Below are positions 17,250 through 26,383 of a stretch of 59,018 nt of DNA, one piece after another. Positions within the stretch are counted from its first letter, which is position 1; every line of letters begins with the position of its first letter. This DNA comes from an uncultured bacterium (GTDB lineage Bacteria > Myxococcota_A > Polyangia > Polyangiales > Houyiibacteriaceae). The notes under the pieces are model-generated. The model made no database searches. It was not told the DNA's origin and was given only the letters and a program-made list of their open reading frames with translations. The stretch lies in contig CALJDU010000101.1 in NCBI GenBank assembly GCA_938024995.1, forward strand, positions 1 through 59,018, read 5' to 3'. The translations under genes and the position numbers were made by a program.

Positions 17250-18568
17250 GACGTCTCTCCTTCGCGCGTTGTTTCTCCTTGGCGCAATGCGCGATCGATG
17301 ATGGGCCCCACGTGCCGGAGCACGTGCTGGAGGTCAAAGCAAGCGGCGAGCTTCGCGTCGTCGAGCTGCACTCTCGGGTCCGCGCGCAAGAGCGCGTGGA
17401 AGTCTCCCTCTCCTTGGAACGATGCCATCGCGCACTTCTGCACCACGACGTAGGCGTCCTGCCGGCCCATCCCCGCGTCGACGAGCGCGAGGAGCACCCC
17501 TTGGCTCGCCCAGAGTCCACCGGTCTGGTCGAGGTTCTTCTTCATGCGCTCGGGGTACGCGACCAGATCACGGACCACCTTGGTCGCGCGTTCGAGCATG
17601 AACGCGAGCGTCGCGGTCGCGTCCGGCAGGATCATCCGCTCGACCGACGAGTGACTGATGTCGCGCTCGTGCCACAGACCGATGTTCTCCAGCGCCGGCG
17701 TCACCGCGCCCCGCACCACACGCGCGAGGCCGCTGAGGTTCTCCGTCAGCACCGGGTTCCGCTTATGCGGCATCGCGCTCGAGCCCTTCTGGCCCTCCTT
17801 GAAGTGCTCTTCGGCTTCTCCAACCTCAGTCCGCTGCCAGTGACGCACGTTGATCGCGAAGCGCTCGACACCCGCCGCGACAAGCGCCATCGCGTTGCAG
17901 AGCGCGGCGTGTCGATCCCGCGCGACCACCTGCGTGGAAACGGTCTCTGCCTTGAGCCCGAGGCGAGAGAGCGTCGCTTCTTCGACCTCCAGTGAGAGGT
18001 GCGCGTACGTCCCGACCGCCCCCGAGATCTTGCCCACCGCGATCCGCGCGCGCGCGTCGAGCAGCGCGTCGCGGCCCCGCGCGAGCTCGGCGTAGTGCCC
18101 CGCGAGCGCGAGTCCAAAAGTCAGCGGCTCCGCGTGGATGCCGTGGCTCCGACCGATCATGGGGGTCGCGCGGTGCTCTTCGATCCGCGGCCGGAACGCG
18201 TCGAGGAGCGCGTCCGTGCGCGTGATCAACCCTTCGGTGGCCTCGACCAATAGGAGCGCCAAGGACGTGTCCAAGACGTCGCTCGAGGTCATGCCGCGGT
18301 GGAGCCAACGGGCGGGCTCTCCCGCGAGCTCTTCGACGTGCGTGAGGAACGCGATCACGTCGTGCCGCGTGACCTTTTCGATCTCGTCGATCTTGTCCGC
18401 GTCGAGCTGCGCGCGAAAGGGCTTCACTTTGGCGGCGGTGCCTGCGGGAACATGTCCCGCGGCTTCCATCGCTTCACACGCCGCGACCTCAACGTCGAAC
18501 CACGCTTGGTACTTGCGCGCCTGGGAGAAGAGGTCCGCGTAGTCGGCTGGCGTGTAGCGCGGAATCAT
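17246..18568 (-). CDS. purB: Adenylosuccinate lyase
   Basis: Acts twice in purine synthesis, removing fumarate from SAICAR and from adenylosuccinate. The protein of 440 residues has the fumarase/aspartase superfamily signature GSSAMPHKRNP near residue 265, the MIGRSHGIHAEP segment and TSSDVLDTSLALLL. The length is normal for the bacterial short type. It leads the purB-purC-purS unit, which joins two consecutive enzymes of the pathway (PurC makes the PurB substrate). Confidence 0.97.
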   Translation of the reverse strand: MIPRYTPADYADLFSQARKYQAWFDVEVAACEAMEAAGHVPAGTAAKVKPFRAQLDADKIDEIEKVTRHDVIAFLTHVEELAGEPARWLHRGMTSSDVLDTSLALLLVEATEGLITRTDALLDAFRPRIEEHRATPMIGRSHGIHAEPLTFGLALAGHYAELARGRDALLDARARIAVGKISGAVGTYAHLSLEVEEATLSRLGLKAETVSTQVVARDRHAALCNAMALVAAGVERFAINVRHWQRTEVGEAEEHFKEGQKGSSAMPHKRNPVLTENLSGLARVVRGAVTPALENIGLWHERDISHSSVERMILPDATATLAFMLERATKVVRDLVAYPERMKKNLDQTGGLWASQGVLLALVDAGMGRQDAYVVVQKCAMASFQGEGDFHALLRADPRVQLDDAKLAACFDLQHVLRHVGPIIDRALRQGETTREGETS

Positions 18569-18683
18569 GCGCCGGACGCTATAGCGCTTCGCGGGGTGCG
18601 TCGACCGATGTCACCGGTCCGTCACGTGCCGCGCAGCCGGCGCAGAAACCGAAACGGGGGCCGCGTCAGTTGTCCTCTCTTCG

Positions 18684-19757
18684 CTAGAACGTCCCCAAGC
18701 GTGTGCAGATGATCCCGCCCTCGTTGAGGGCCGGGTACCGATAGAGAAGCGCGAAGCACATCTCCTCCGTCGAACTGTCACCCCACGGCACTGGGCTGCT
18801 CGTGGGGTTGTCGTACGTGCACTCCACGTTGACGCGCTGTCCGCGGGTCGCTTCCAGCATCGGAGAGATGTCGGAGTACACCTGGTCGTCGAAGCTGTAG
18901 GTGCTGTTGTAGAGAACGCGACCTCGGCTCTCGACGCGCATGAAGGTACCGAGCTGATGCATGTGAGGCATGACGGCGAAGATGGTCGTGTCTCCCGCCA
19001 TCGTGCAGTGCCCCTCCTTCACGTGCCCACGTGAGCGCGCGGGGATCGGTGTCCCGATCGGTTCCTGAAACACTTCACCGGCGAGGACGACCTCGGCTTC
19101 GTGTTCAACCGCGGATCGTGGAATCACGCGAACGCGAATGCCAGACGTTCCCGAGAGCGGCGATCGAGCGGTGTTGAACAGGTGGAGGTTGACGAGCACC
19201 TGCTGGCCCGCTTCTACCTTGACGGCGACACCGGGCGGCATCTCAAGCGGAGTGGTCCCTACGCCGGAGCCGTAGATCATCGCGTCGCCGTTTGTCGCGA
19301 CGCTGCACCTCGTGATTCCGTCAGGGCTCCCGGGATCAGTTGTTGTGAGCACCGTGTGATGAGTCCCCAGCGGAGCGATCGCTTCAAACTCCGCGATGTA
19401 GATCGTTTCGCGAACCGTCGCGCGCGCGCAGTAGTAGGCCTCTTCGCCGCCGTCCAAACGCCAGTCGCCTTCGACCAGCGTCATCCACTCGCCCATCGGC
19501 GGCTCGCCGGTGTCGTCGGGCGGCGTCCCTGTATCCGTCGGCGTCGAGGTGTCGGGCGTCGAGGTGTCGGGCGGTGTCGCGGTGTCTTCCGGGCGCGCGG
19601 TGTCTAGCGTCGCGGTGTCGCTGGGGACGTTCGTGTCGCTGCTGGGCGTGGTGTCCGCCGCCGCGTCCTCGGAAGCGTCGACCCCTCCTCCGTCGTCATC
19701 GCCGCAGGCGATCAAGAGCAAAAGAGCGAGGCCAGAGAGAAGGAGGGCGCGAGACAT
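18684..19757 (-). CDS. Lipoprotein copper type II ascorbate-dependent monooxygenase-like (PHM fold)
   Basis: A lipoprotein of 357 residues. The lipobox (LLLIAC) is followed by Gly-Asp-Asp-Asp, then a Thr/Asp/Pro tether (about 25-90) with STPDTSTPTDTG-type repeats. The ectodomain shows the metal ligands expected of the peptidylglycine/dopamine-beta monooxygenase fold: THHTVL for the first copper site with a further His in VNLHLFN, and MPHMHQLG plus the Met in EEMCFALLY for the second site. Both copper sites therefore look complete. The substrate is unknown. It probably hydroxylates an organic substrate outside the cytoplasm. Confidence 0.85.
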   Translation of the reverse strand: MSRALLLSGLALLLLIACGDDDGGGVDASEDAAADTTPSSDTNVPSDTATLDTARPEDTATPPDTSTPDTSTPTDTGTPPDDTGEPPMGEWMTLVEGDWRLDGGEEAYYCARATVRETIYIAEFEAIAPLGTHHTVLTTTDPGSPDGITRCSVATNGDAMIYGSGVGTTPLEMPPGVAVKVEAGQQVLVNLHLFNTARSPLSGTSGIRVRVIPRSAVEHEAEVVLAGEVFQEPIGTPIPARSRGHVKEGHCTMAGDTTIFAVMPHMHQLGTFMRVESRGRVLYNSTYSFDDQVYSDISPMLEATRGQRVNVECTYDNPTSSPVPWGDSSTEEMCFALLYRYPALNEGGIICTRLGTF

Positions 19758-19809
19758 ACCGCAGCGTGACCGAGAACGCCGAGAAGCTCAAACGCTGCCC
19801 CTCTTGGGA

Positions 19810-20916
19810 CTATCGGCGTCGTCGGCCGTGCCGTGGATGCGGTCTCGCCGATCGCGGCAGACAACGAACCGCTTCCGGCTGACGAGTCCTCCAACGGGCG
19901 CGCACTGCCTCGACCACCTCGCCGCCGCGTCGCTCGATGAACGGTCGCAACATCGGCACGCTGTCACAGTGCTCACCTTGATGAACGACGATGTAGTGAA
20001 GGTGCGGCCCCCGCGCGAGACCGCTGTCCCCAAGCGTCGCGATCACTTGGCCGCGGGTCACGTACTGCCCGGAGATGACGAAGTTCTGCTCGTTGTGCGC
20101 GTACGCGGTCACCAGCCCGTTCGGATGTGCGATCAACACGAAATTGCCGTAGCCGCTGATCTCGTGGCCGGAGTAGACGACGATCCCGCGCTCGCTCGCG
20201 CGGATGTCCACCCCGCGCCCTCCCGCGACATCGAGCGCGAGGTGATAGCCGCCCGGCCCAGAACCCCAGCCGCGCATGTAGCGACCGCGGTTCACCGGCA
20301 GCCCGAGCGTCCCCATCTCGCCGGTGTCCCCTTCGACCAACCCATCATCGTTCAAACGACGGGGAGCTTCGCGCGCCGCCTCGATCCACGACTCGCGCGC
20401 GGGCAAGCGCAGGAGACGTTGCGCCGTGAAGCGAGAACCGATCACGAGCTGACGCGTGCGCCGCTCGGCGTCCGCTCGCTGCTCGTCCGTCAGCGGGTGG
20501 GGCACCGGTCGTCGCGGTCGGCGGACCGGGTTCTCGCGCGTCCGCCCAGGGATCCGCAGACGCTGCCCAAGCCGCACGTTCGAACCGCGCAGACGGTTGG
20601 CTCGCGCGAGCGCTTTGGTGGTCACGCCATAGCGACGCGCGATCTTCGTGAGGGTGTCTCCGCGCCCGACCTGATGCATGTCGCGACGACCGCGCGCAGA
20701 TGGAATCGAGAGCGAGCGCCCGACCACGATCGCGTTCCCGCGGATCCGATTGTGGGCACGAAGCTCGCGCTGGGTCACGCCGTAGCGACGCGCGATCGAG
20801 GCGATCGTGTCGCCGCGCCGAACGGTGTGAGAGCGACGCTGGGCCGCACCGTCGGTGACGACCGCGAGCACGCAGACCATGCCCACGAGGGCGGCCACAC
20901 AGACAGCTCGGATCAT
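19810..20916 (-). CDS. Double-LysM M23 peptidase (murein hydrolase or EnvC/NlpD-like)
   Basis: An exported protein of 368 residues. The signal peptide lies at about 1-26 (start chosen at ATG 20916; a longer open frame adds 14 residues). Two LysM domains follow, each with the RRGDTIASIARRYGV or GRGDTLTKIARRYGV type motif (about 30-75 and 80-125), which bind peptidoglycan. A Pro/Arg linker leads to an M23 metallopeptidase domain with GYHLALDVAG and GPHLHYIVV. The His/Asp and His-x-His zinc ligands are present, so it is probably an active DD-endopeptidase rather than a degenerate activator. The C-terminus is Arg-rich. Confidence 0.9.
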   Translation of the reverse strand: MIRAVCVAALVGMVCVLAVVTDGAAQRRSHTVRRGDTIASIARRYGVTQRELRAHNRIRGNAIVVGRSLSIPSARGRRDMHQVGRGDTLTKIARRYGVTTKALARANRLRGSNVRLGQRLRIPGRTRENPVRRPRRPVPHPLTDEQRADAERRTRQLVIGSRFTAQRLLRLPARESWIEAAREAPRRLNDDGLVEGDTGEMGTLGLPVNRGRYMRGWGSGPGGYHLALDVAGGRGVDIRASERGIVVYSGHEISGYGNFVLIAHPNGLVTAYAHNEQNFVISGQYVTRGQVIATLGDSGLARGPHLHYIVVHQGEHCDSVPMLRPFIERRGGEVVEAVRARWRTRQPEAVRCLPRSARPHPRHGRRRR

Positions 20917-21019
20917 ACGCAACGTAAGCAACGCGCGGATGGGACGGCAGGGCAGCACTCGGTATTCCTAGCAGGCCGCGAAAAGCTACGCTTTTGGCAA
21001 AACTGCCGCGCTTTTTCGC

Positions 21020-21973
21020 CTACAAACTCTGGAAGAAGCTCCACACTTGGTCTCGGGCCCAGAGCGGAACGGTGTGCGCTCCCGGATGCTCGCAAAAGAC
21101 CACCGGGTAGCCCTCGTCGCAGCCGATCCTCGCGTGGCACCCCGCGCGGTCGAGCTCTTCGATCTCGGTTCCGCATTGGTTGGTCGAGCGCCAGTAGTTG
21201 TAGACGCCACGGCCAGCGGCGAACGGGACGAGCGCGTCCGCGGTTCCGTGAACCAGGTTGACCGCGACCTGCCCGCGGCATCCCACGCGGGTCCCGATAC
21301 CACCGCTGAGCGGAGCGATCGCGCGGAACACATCGCCTCGCACGCAACCGAGTGAGTTCGCGAGGAAGCCTCCGTTCGAGAACCCGGTCGCGAAGATCTT
21401 CGCGCGGTCAATACAGAGCGTCGCGGTGAGCTCATCGAGCAACGCGTTGACGAACGCCACGTCGCGCTCGTCCTCGTTGAGCAACCAGCCACGCGCTCCG
21501 GCGCTCGCCGGCAATCCGCGCGGGTAGATCACGATCGCGTCATCACCCGTCGCGGCTTCGATCTGCGCAGCCCGCTGGAAGTTCCAGGCGTCATCGCCCA
21601 GTCCGTGGAAGGCGAACACCAGCGCGAGCGGGGTCTCGCCGTCGTAGGACTCCGGGATGAACTGGAAGTACTGACGCTCCGCTCCGTCGACGTCGATCGG
21701 CAACAAGCCGTTCAGCCCCGTCTCCGCGCTCATCCCGCACCCTTCGGTCGACCCAGTCGGCCCCACAAAAGGTGGACGTCGCTCACCGGTGTCCGCTGAG
21801 CCGCTGTCGACAGTCGCGGTGTCGGTGACGGCGTCTGCTGCGGCGTCCTGGGCGTCGGTGCCCACATCAGGTGCCCCGGTGTCTGCCGACCCATCGTCGT
21901 CTCCACACCCCAGGAGACCGACCAGCGCGCACGTCGCGACACACATGAACAAACGGACGGGGATCACTTTCAT
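21020..21973 (-). CDS. Lipoprotein esterase, PHB-depolymerase/LpqC family
   Basis: An alpha/beta-hydrolase lipoprotein of 317 residues. The lipobox (GLLGC) is followed by Gly-Asp-Asp-Asp and a short Ala/Asp/Thr tether. The catalytic domain shows the oxyanion segment FAFHGLGDD, the nucleophile elbow GFSNGG, an Asp in VHGTADALVPF and the terminal His in PGAHTVPLW, so the triad is complete. The family includes polyhydroxybutyrate depolymerases and feruloyl esterases, and the natural ester is unknown. Six or more cysteines in the domain could stabilise it outside the cell. Only 42 bp separate its start from the divergent transporter gene. Confidence 0.88.
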   Translation of the reverse strand: MKVIPVRLFMCVATCALVGLLGCGDDDGSADTGAPDVGTDAQDAAADAVTDTATVDSGSADTGERRPPFVGPTGSTEGCGMSAETGLNGLLPIDVDGAERQYFQFIPESYDGETPLALVFAFHGLGDDAWNFQRAAQIEAATGDDAIVIYPRGLPASAGARGWLLNEDERDVAFVNALLDELTATLCIDRAKIFATGFSNGGFLANSLGCVRGDVFRAIAPLSGGIGTRVGCRGQVAVNLVHGTADALVPFAAGRGVYNYWRSTNQCGTEIEELDRAGCHARIGCDEGYPVVFCEHPGAHTVPLWARDQVWSFFQSL

Positions 21974-22015
21974 AGCGCGACGTTACCATTCGTACGGGGC
22001 GGTCTTCACGCGCGG

Positions 22016-24400
22016 TTGCGTGATGAGCAAAAGGTGTGTGAACGTCTCCCTCGCTTGTCTGCCGCGGAGACACAAGCCCCAGGGCGGTTCGGCACCTTCG
22101 GCGGCGTTTTTACCCCGAGCATCCTCACGATCCTTGGGGTGGTCATGTACCTGCGCCTGGGATGGGTGACAGGACAGGCCGGGCTCGGCGGCACGATCGC
22201 GATCGTCTTGATCGCGCACGCGATTTCATACGCGACCGCGCTCTCCATCGCGAGCATCTCGACCAACCGGACGGTCGGCGTCGGCGGCGCGTACTTCATG
22301 ATCAGCCGGTCACTCGGCGCTCCGGCGGGCGCCGCGATCGGGATCCCTCTCTTCTTCGCACAAGCGCTCAGCGTCACGTTCTACATCGTCGGGTTCACCG
22401 AGTCGGTCATTCCGCTCATCCCCGACGAGCATCGCGACTTCTTTGATCCGATCCTGATCAGCTCGATGACGAACATCGTGCTCACGATGATCTCGCTCAA
22501 GAGCGCCGACCTCGCGATCAAGGCGCAGTACGTCGTGATGGCGGCGATCGCGTTGTCTCTCGGCGCGTTCTTCACGGGCACCACTCCCGAGTTCCCCCGC
22601 GAGATCGAGTGGTTCAACCCGGACGGGGTCGGCTTCGGCGCGGTGTTCGCGGTCTTCTTCCCTGCGGTCACCGGCATCATGGCCGGCGTCAGCATGTCCG
22701 GCGATCTCAAGGACCCGAAGGTCTCGATCCCGAAGGGCACGTTGATGGCGGTGACGGTCGGCATGATCGTCTACCTCTCGTTCCCGATCTGGCTCGCGAT
22801 CAACTACAGCAACGATGGCCTGATCGCCGACCTCGACGCGGTGTGGCAGATCGCCAGCTTCGGTCCGCTCATCTTCGCGGGGGTCTGGGGCGCGACGATC
22901 AGCAGCGCGCTCGGGAGCATCTTGACCGCGCCGCGAACGTTGCAAGCGCTCGCGCTCGACGGCCTCATGCCGCGCGTTCTCGGCCGCGGCTCCGGCCCGT
23001 CCAACGAGCCGCGCATCGGCATCATGCTCACCTTCGCGCTCGCGCAGGTCGGTATCTTCCTCGGTTCGCTCGACTCGATCGCGTCGGTCCTGACGATGTT
23101 CTTCCTCGCGACCTATGGCGTCACGAACCTCGCGAGCGGTCTCCAGCGATGGGCCGCGAGCCCCAGCTTCCGCCCGACCTTCAAGGTGCCCGCGCTGGTC
23201 AGCCTCGGCGGCGCCGCGGCGTGCTTCTACGTCATGAGCATCATCGACCTCCCGGCGATGCTCGTCTCGCTGGCCTTGTGTGGCCTCATCTTCGTCATCG
23301 CGGAGCGGCGCACCTTGAACACGACCTACGGGGACGCCCGCCACGGCATCTGGGCGGCCCTCGTCCGCTATGCGCTTCATCGGCTGCGGCGCGTGCAGTG
23401 GCACCCGCTCAACTGGCGACCCAACCTGGTCGTCCTCGGCGGCAACCCCAACAAACGCGCGTACCTCCTGCACCTCGGAAACGCGATCGTGCAGGACCGC
23501 GGCATCGTCACCTACTTCCATCTTCTCCGCGGCAAGGTCGAGGAGCAAGCCGCGCTTCGGCGTGAGCTCTTCGAGACCTTCGATCCGCAGATCGCGGAGA
23601 AGTTCCCGAACGTGCACTATCGCGTCGACATCGTGGACGACGTCTACGAGGGCACCGTCACGGTCGCGCAGAGCTACGGACTCGGGAGCTTCGAAGCGAA
23701 CTCCGTCATGCTCGGCTGGCCAAACAAGCCGGAGCGGATGGCCGCGTACATCGAGATGTGCCGCAGCTTGGTGGCGCTCGACCGGTCGCTCCTGCTGGTC
23801 AACCACGATGAGGAGCGCGGCTTTGGCGACGGCGACAAGATCCACGTGTGGTGGGGCGGACTCGAAGGCAACGGTGGCTTGATGCTCCTGCTCGCCTACT
23901 TGCTGCTTGAGCACTATCGCTGGCGCCGCGCCGCAGTCTCGGTGCTCACGGTGGTCGACCGCGAGGAAGAGGTGGCACCGACGCGTGACGGGCTTGAGCG
24001 CTTGCTCAAGGCCGCGCGGCTCCGCGCAGAGCCGCACGTGATCGTGAAGACAGGCGAACCCATTGGCGAGATCATGGCGCGCCAGAGCGCCGACGCGGAC
24101 CTCGCGATCGTGGGCATGCGGTTGCCGCAGCAAGACGACGACCTTGACTCGTTCTTTGAGCGAACCAACGCGATGCTCGCGAGCCTCCCGACCACGATCT
24201 TGGTCAACAGCGCGCGCGGCTTCGAGAGCGAGCCGGTTCTCTTTGACGATGTCGACCGCGGCAAGGTCGTCGACAAGGTCGTCGAAGCAGAGGTCAGCGT
24301 GACTGACGCGCCGAGCGCCAACGCGATCGAGACCTATCGGACTTCGTACGCCGGTCTGGATGTCGGCGACCTCAGCGCGTCCGTGGGCGAAGAAGAATAG
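22016..24400 (+). CDS. SLC12-family (cation-chloride cotransporter-like) permease
   Basis: A protein of 794 residues. About 12 transmembrane segments occupy residues 30-430, beginning FTPSILTILGVVMYLRLGWV, a segment typical of the amino acid-polyamine-organocation superfamily and of SLC12 carriers. VGVGGAYFMISRSLG and FFPAVTGIMAGVSMSGDLKDP match the cation-chloride cotransporter signature. A cytosolic C-terminal half (about 430-794), containing NLVVLGGNPNKRAYLL and DADLAIVGMRLP, resembles the SLC12 C-terminal domain with a universal-stress-like fold. It would co-transport chloride with Na or K, or an amino acid. The start is uncertain (TTG 22016 or GTG 22034). Confidence 0.88.
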   Translation: MRDEQKVCERLPRLSAAETQAPGRFGTFGGVFTPSILTILGVVMYLRLGWVTGQAGLGGTIAIVLIAHAISYATALSIASISTNRTVGVGGAYFMISRSLGAPAGAAIGIPLFFAQALSVTFYIVGFTESVIPLIPDEHRDFFDPILISSMTNIVLTMISLKSADLAIKAQYVVMAAIALSLGAFFTGTTPEFPREIEWFNPDGVGFGAVFAVFFPAVTGIMAGVSMSGDLKDPKVSIPKGTLMAVTVGMIVYLSFPIWLAINYSNDGLIADLDAVWQIASFGPLIFAGVWGATISSALGSILTAPRTLQALALDGLMPRVLGRGSGPSNEPRIGIMLTFALAQVGIFLGSLDSIASVLTMFFLATYGVTNLASGLQRWAASPSFRPTFKVPALVSLGGAAACFYVMSIIDLPAMLVSLALCGLIFVIAERRTLNTTYGDARHGIWAALVRYALHRLRRVQWHPLNWRPNLVVLGGNPNKRAYLLHLGNAIVQDRGIVTYFHLLRGKVEEQAALRRELFETFDPQIAEKFPNVHYRVDIVDDVYEGTVTVAQSYGLGSFEANSVMLGWPNKPERMAAYIEMCRSLVALDRSLLLVNHDEERGFGDGDKIHVWWGGLEGNGGLMLLLAYLLLEHYRWRRAAVSVLTVVDREEEVAPTRDGLERLLKAARLRAEPHVIVKTGEPIGEIMARQSADADLAIVGMRLPQQDDDLDSFFERTNAMLASLPTTILVNSARGFESEPVLFDDVDRGKVVDKVVEAEVSVTDAPSANAIETYRTSYAGLDVGDLSASVGEEE

Positions 24401-24562
24401 AGGACGCGGTACTCGCAGTGGGGTGCAGATTTCGCACTCTGTTGGCATGGGTCTGGCCGTCGAGCGCGCCATCTGGGTGCTCGATCGATGGATGCACGGG
24501 TGTTGGCGCGCCGCTTGCGTACCCTTCCTCACGCAAATCCGCACGACGGAGAAGGAGAGAAG

Positions 24563-25516
24563 ATGAGTCAGACTCTTAGATTGTTGAACGCAGCCAGCCT
24601 GGTCTTGGCGCTGAGCGTCGTTGGTTGTGGTGACGACGATGACGCCAGCGAGGACACCGGGACGGACATGACCGACACCGGCGCCACGGATGCGGGTGAC
24701 GATGCGGGAGGCGACGATGCGGGGGACGATGCGGGTGACGATGCGGGTGGTGGCGATGATGAGTGCGCCGCCATCGCGGCCAACTTCGTCTCGCTCGGAT
24801 CCGCGAACCCCGACCTGGCGGACCCGGAACTGAGCGCGACGTGCGAGGGCGACGTCGTCGTCGTGAACACCAACTTGATCCCCGACTTCCCCTACATCGA
24901 GACCTCCCCGGGCCTCCCGCGTGCGACCGATACGGAGTATCGCTTCCCGTCGAACCCCAGCTTCGCAGAGACGGAGACGGAGGTCCCCGCGCTTGGGCCG
25001 CTCGGCGTCGCCATCAACGGGATCCCGATCTTCGGTCAAGCCGAGGGGACCGGCGGTGACGTCCTCTCCCTTGGCGGTGGGTTCACCGAGTGCGGTGGCC
25101 ACAACGGGCCGACCGGGTACCACTACCACACGTTCGATGTCACCGGCAGCGACGACTGTCGCTTCACCGAAGCGGCGGCGAGAGCGGGACACGTGCTCTA
25201 CGGATACGCGTTCGATGGCTTCCCGATCTACTCGGGCAACTTCCAGTTCACGTCCTCCTACGAGCTCACCGACGAGTCGCTCTTCGCGACCGATACGTGG
25301 TCCGCGCACACATACGTCGAGGGCTTGGGTGATCTCGACGAGTGCAACGGACGAATGGACGCCGATGGCAACTACGCCTACTACACGACGGACACCTTCC
25401 CTTACACGGTCGGGTGCTTTCGAGGCACGCCCACCGAGAACGGCGGCGGCGGCGGCATGATGGGCGGCGGCATGATGGGCGGTGGCATGATGGGCGGCCC
25501 TGGCATGATGCCCTGA
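24563..25516 (+). CDS. YHYH-domain lipoprotein with Gly/Met-rich tail
   Basis: A lipoprotein of 317 residues. The lipobox (SVVGC) is followed by Gly-Asp-Asp-Asp-Asp and a tether of repeated D-D-A-G units (about 25-68). The ectodomain contains GPTGYHYHTF, the YHYH signature, with GPLGVAINGIPIFG and YGYAFDGFPIYSG as further family motifs. The C-terminus is a tail of GGGMM repeats followed by PGMMP. The His and Met clusters suggest metal (perhaps copper) binding but no enzymatic role is known. A strong GAAGGAGA Shine-Dalgarno sits before ATG 24563. It probably forms an operon with the next gene, 7 bp downstream. Confidence 0.9.
   Translation: MSQTLRLLNAASLVLALSVVGCGDDDDASEDTGTDMTDTGATDAGDDAGGDDAGDDAGDDAGGGDDECAAIAANFVSLGSANPDLADPELSATCEGDVVVVNTNLIPDFPYIETSPGLPRATDTEYRFPSNPSFAETETEVPALGPLGVAINGIPIFGQAEGTGGDVLSLGGGFTECGGHNGPTGYHYHTFDVTGSDDCRFTEAAARAGHVLYGYAFDGFPIYSGNFQFTSSYELTDESLFATDTWSAHTYVEGLGDLDECNGRMDADGNYAYYTTDTFPYTVGCFRGTPTENGGGGGMMGGGMMGGGMMGGPGMMP
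25442..25512 (+). repeat. Gly/Met coding tandem repeat
   Basis: Imperfect repeats of GGCGGCGGCATGATG near the 3' end of the YHYH gene encode the GGGMM tail. Copy number could vary without shifting frame. Confidence 0.85.
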
Positions 25517-25523
25517 TCTCGCC

Positions 25524-26285
25524 ATGCAGCTGTCTCGAAAGATGAAGGTGAAGGAGCGCGTGCTCGCCGCGCTTGTTGGGCTCGTGGTGTGGCTAGGCGC
25601 GTGCGAGCCGACGATCTCCTCCCCCGTCGTGCCCAGCGGCACCCTCATCGAATATCGCTTCGCCTTCGATTGGGAAGGCGCGGAGGTGGAGCGGGACACC
25701 CGAATCGTTGAGACCAACCTCGGATACCGAATCGGAATCGATCGCCTCTATGTCGCCGTCGGCGCTGTTGAACTTGTTCCCTGCGGGCAAGACGCAGCGC
25801 TCGAGGCGTCGTGGATGAGCGCCTTTGCTCCAGCACGCGCGCTGGCGGATCACGGCTGGGTCTCCGACGCCACCCGGCTCGAACCACGTCTCGTCGAGAA
25901 CGCGCTCGGTGACGACTCTTGGCTCGGCCCGGTGGAAGCTTCGGGGACGGCGTACTGCGAGCTGTTCTGGACGTTGACCCCCGTTGAGGCGTCGGCGGCT
26001 GACGGCTTCGAGCTGGTTCGCACCTCCGTCCTCTTCGAAGGATGGTGGGAAGGCCCTGACGGCGAACGCACCACGTTGACCGCGGACCTGCGCGTCGGTC
26101 GAGGAGCGATCATTCCCGTATCGCCGAGCTGGAGTCCGGAACGAAGCGACGTGCAAGTGACGCGCTACCCGGCCCGCGCGTTGGACGACATTTCGTTCTC
26201 GGAGGAGACCGCAGAAGACGCGCTCACCGCGTTCGCGCTTCGTCTCTTGGAGCAGAGCGACGCCGCCTTCGTGCTCCCTCCTTGA
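25524..26285 (+). CDS. Lipoprotein of unknown function, partner of the YHYH lipoprotein
   Basis: A predicted lipoprotein of 253 residues. The hydrophobic segment ends in LGAC, followed by Glu-Pro rather than the acidic tag. The ectodomain is beta-rich (TLIEYRFAFDWEGAEVER, YRIGIDRLYVAVGAVELVPC) with two cysteines (VPCG and AYCELF) that may pair. I compared it with MbnP-like metal-binding proteins, but the match is not convincing. A start at ATG 25524 or 25542 is possible. The 7-bp gap to the YHYH gene suggests shared expression and perhaps a shared role at the outer membrane. Confidence 0.75.
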   Translation: MQLSRKMKVKERVLAALVGLVVWLGACEPTISSPVVPSGTLIEYRFAFDWEGAEVERDTRIVETNLGYRIGIDRLYVAVGAVELVPCGQDAALEASWMSAFAPARALADHGWVSDATRLEPRLVENALGDDSWLGPVEASGTAYCELFWTLTPVEASAADGFELVRTSVLFEGWWEGPDGERTTLTADLRVGRGAIIPVSPSWSPERSDVQVTRYPARALDDISFSEETAEDALTAFALRLLEQSDAAFVLPP

Positions 26286-26322
26286 GGCCCTGAGGCCCTG
26301 AGGCCCTGAGGCCTTGAGGCCG
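26283..26322 (+). repeat. Five 8-bp tandem repeats (TGAGGCCC) overlapping a stop codon
   Basis: Five head-to-tail 8-bp units lie at 26283, 26291, 26299, 26307 and 26315: three TGAGGCCC, then TGAGGCCT and TGAGGCCG. The first TGA is the stop codon of the preceding lipoprotein gene. An 8-bp step puts a stop in each reading frame. Confidence 0.95.
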
Positions 26323-26383
26323 CGCGTCCCAACGCCGGACCGCGTTCTCACTCGAAGATCGCGGTCGCGGCGGCGTGGGTGGT

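Noticed and set aside
22310..25717. A 1135-residue open frame on the minus strand across the SLC12-like gene
   Set aside because: It is antisense to a protein with clear family motifs; long antisense frames are expected in GC-rich coding DNA. Its composition is Arg/Glu/Asp-rich without domains.
25524..26285. MbnP-like copper protein
   Set aside because: Some beta-strand and Cys similarity was considered, but the characteristic order of motifs was not found, so I left it as unknown.
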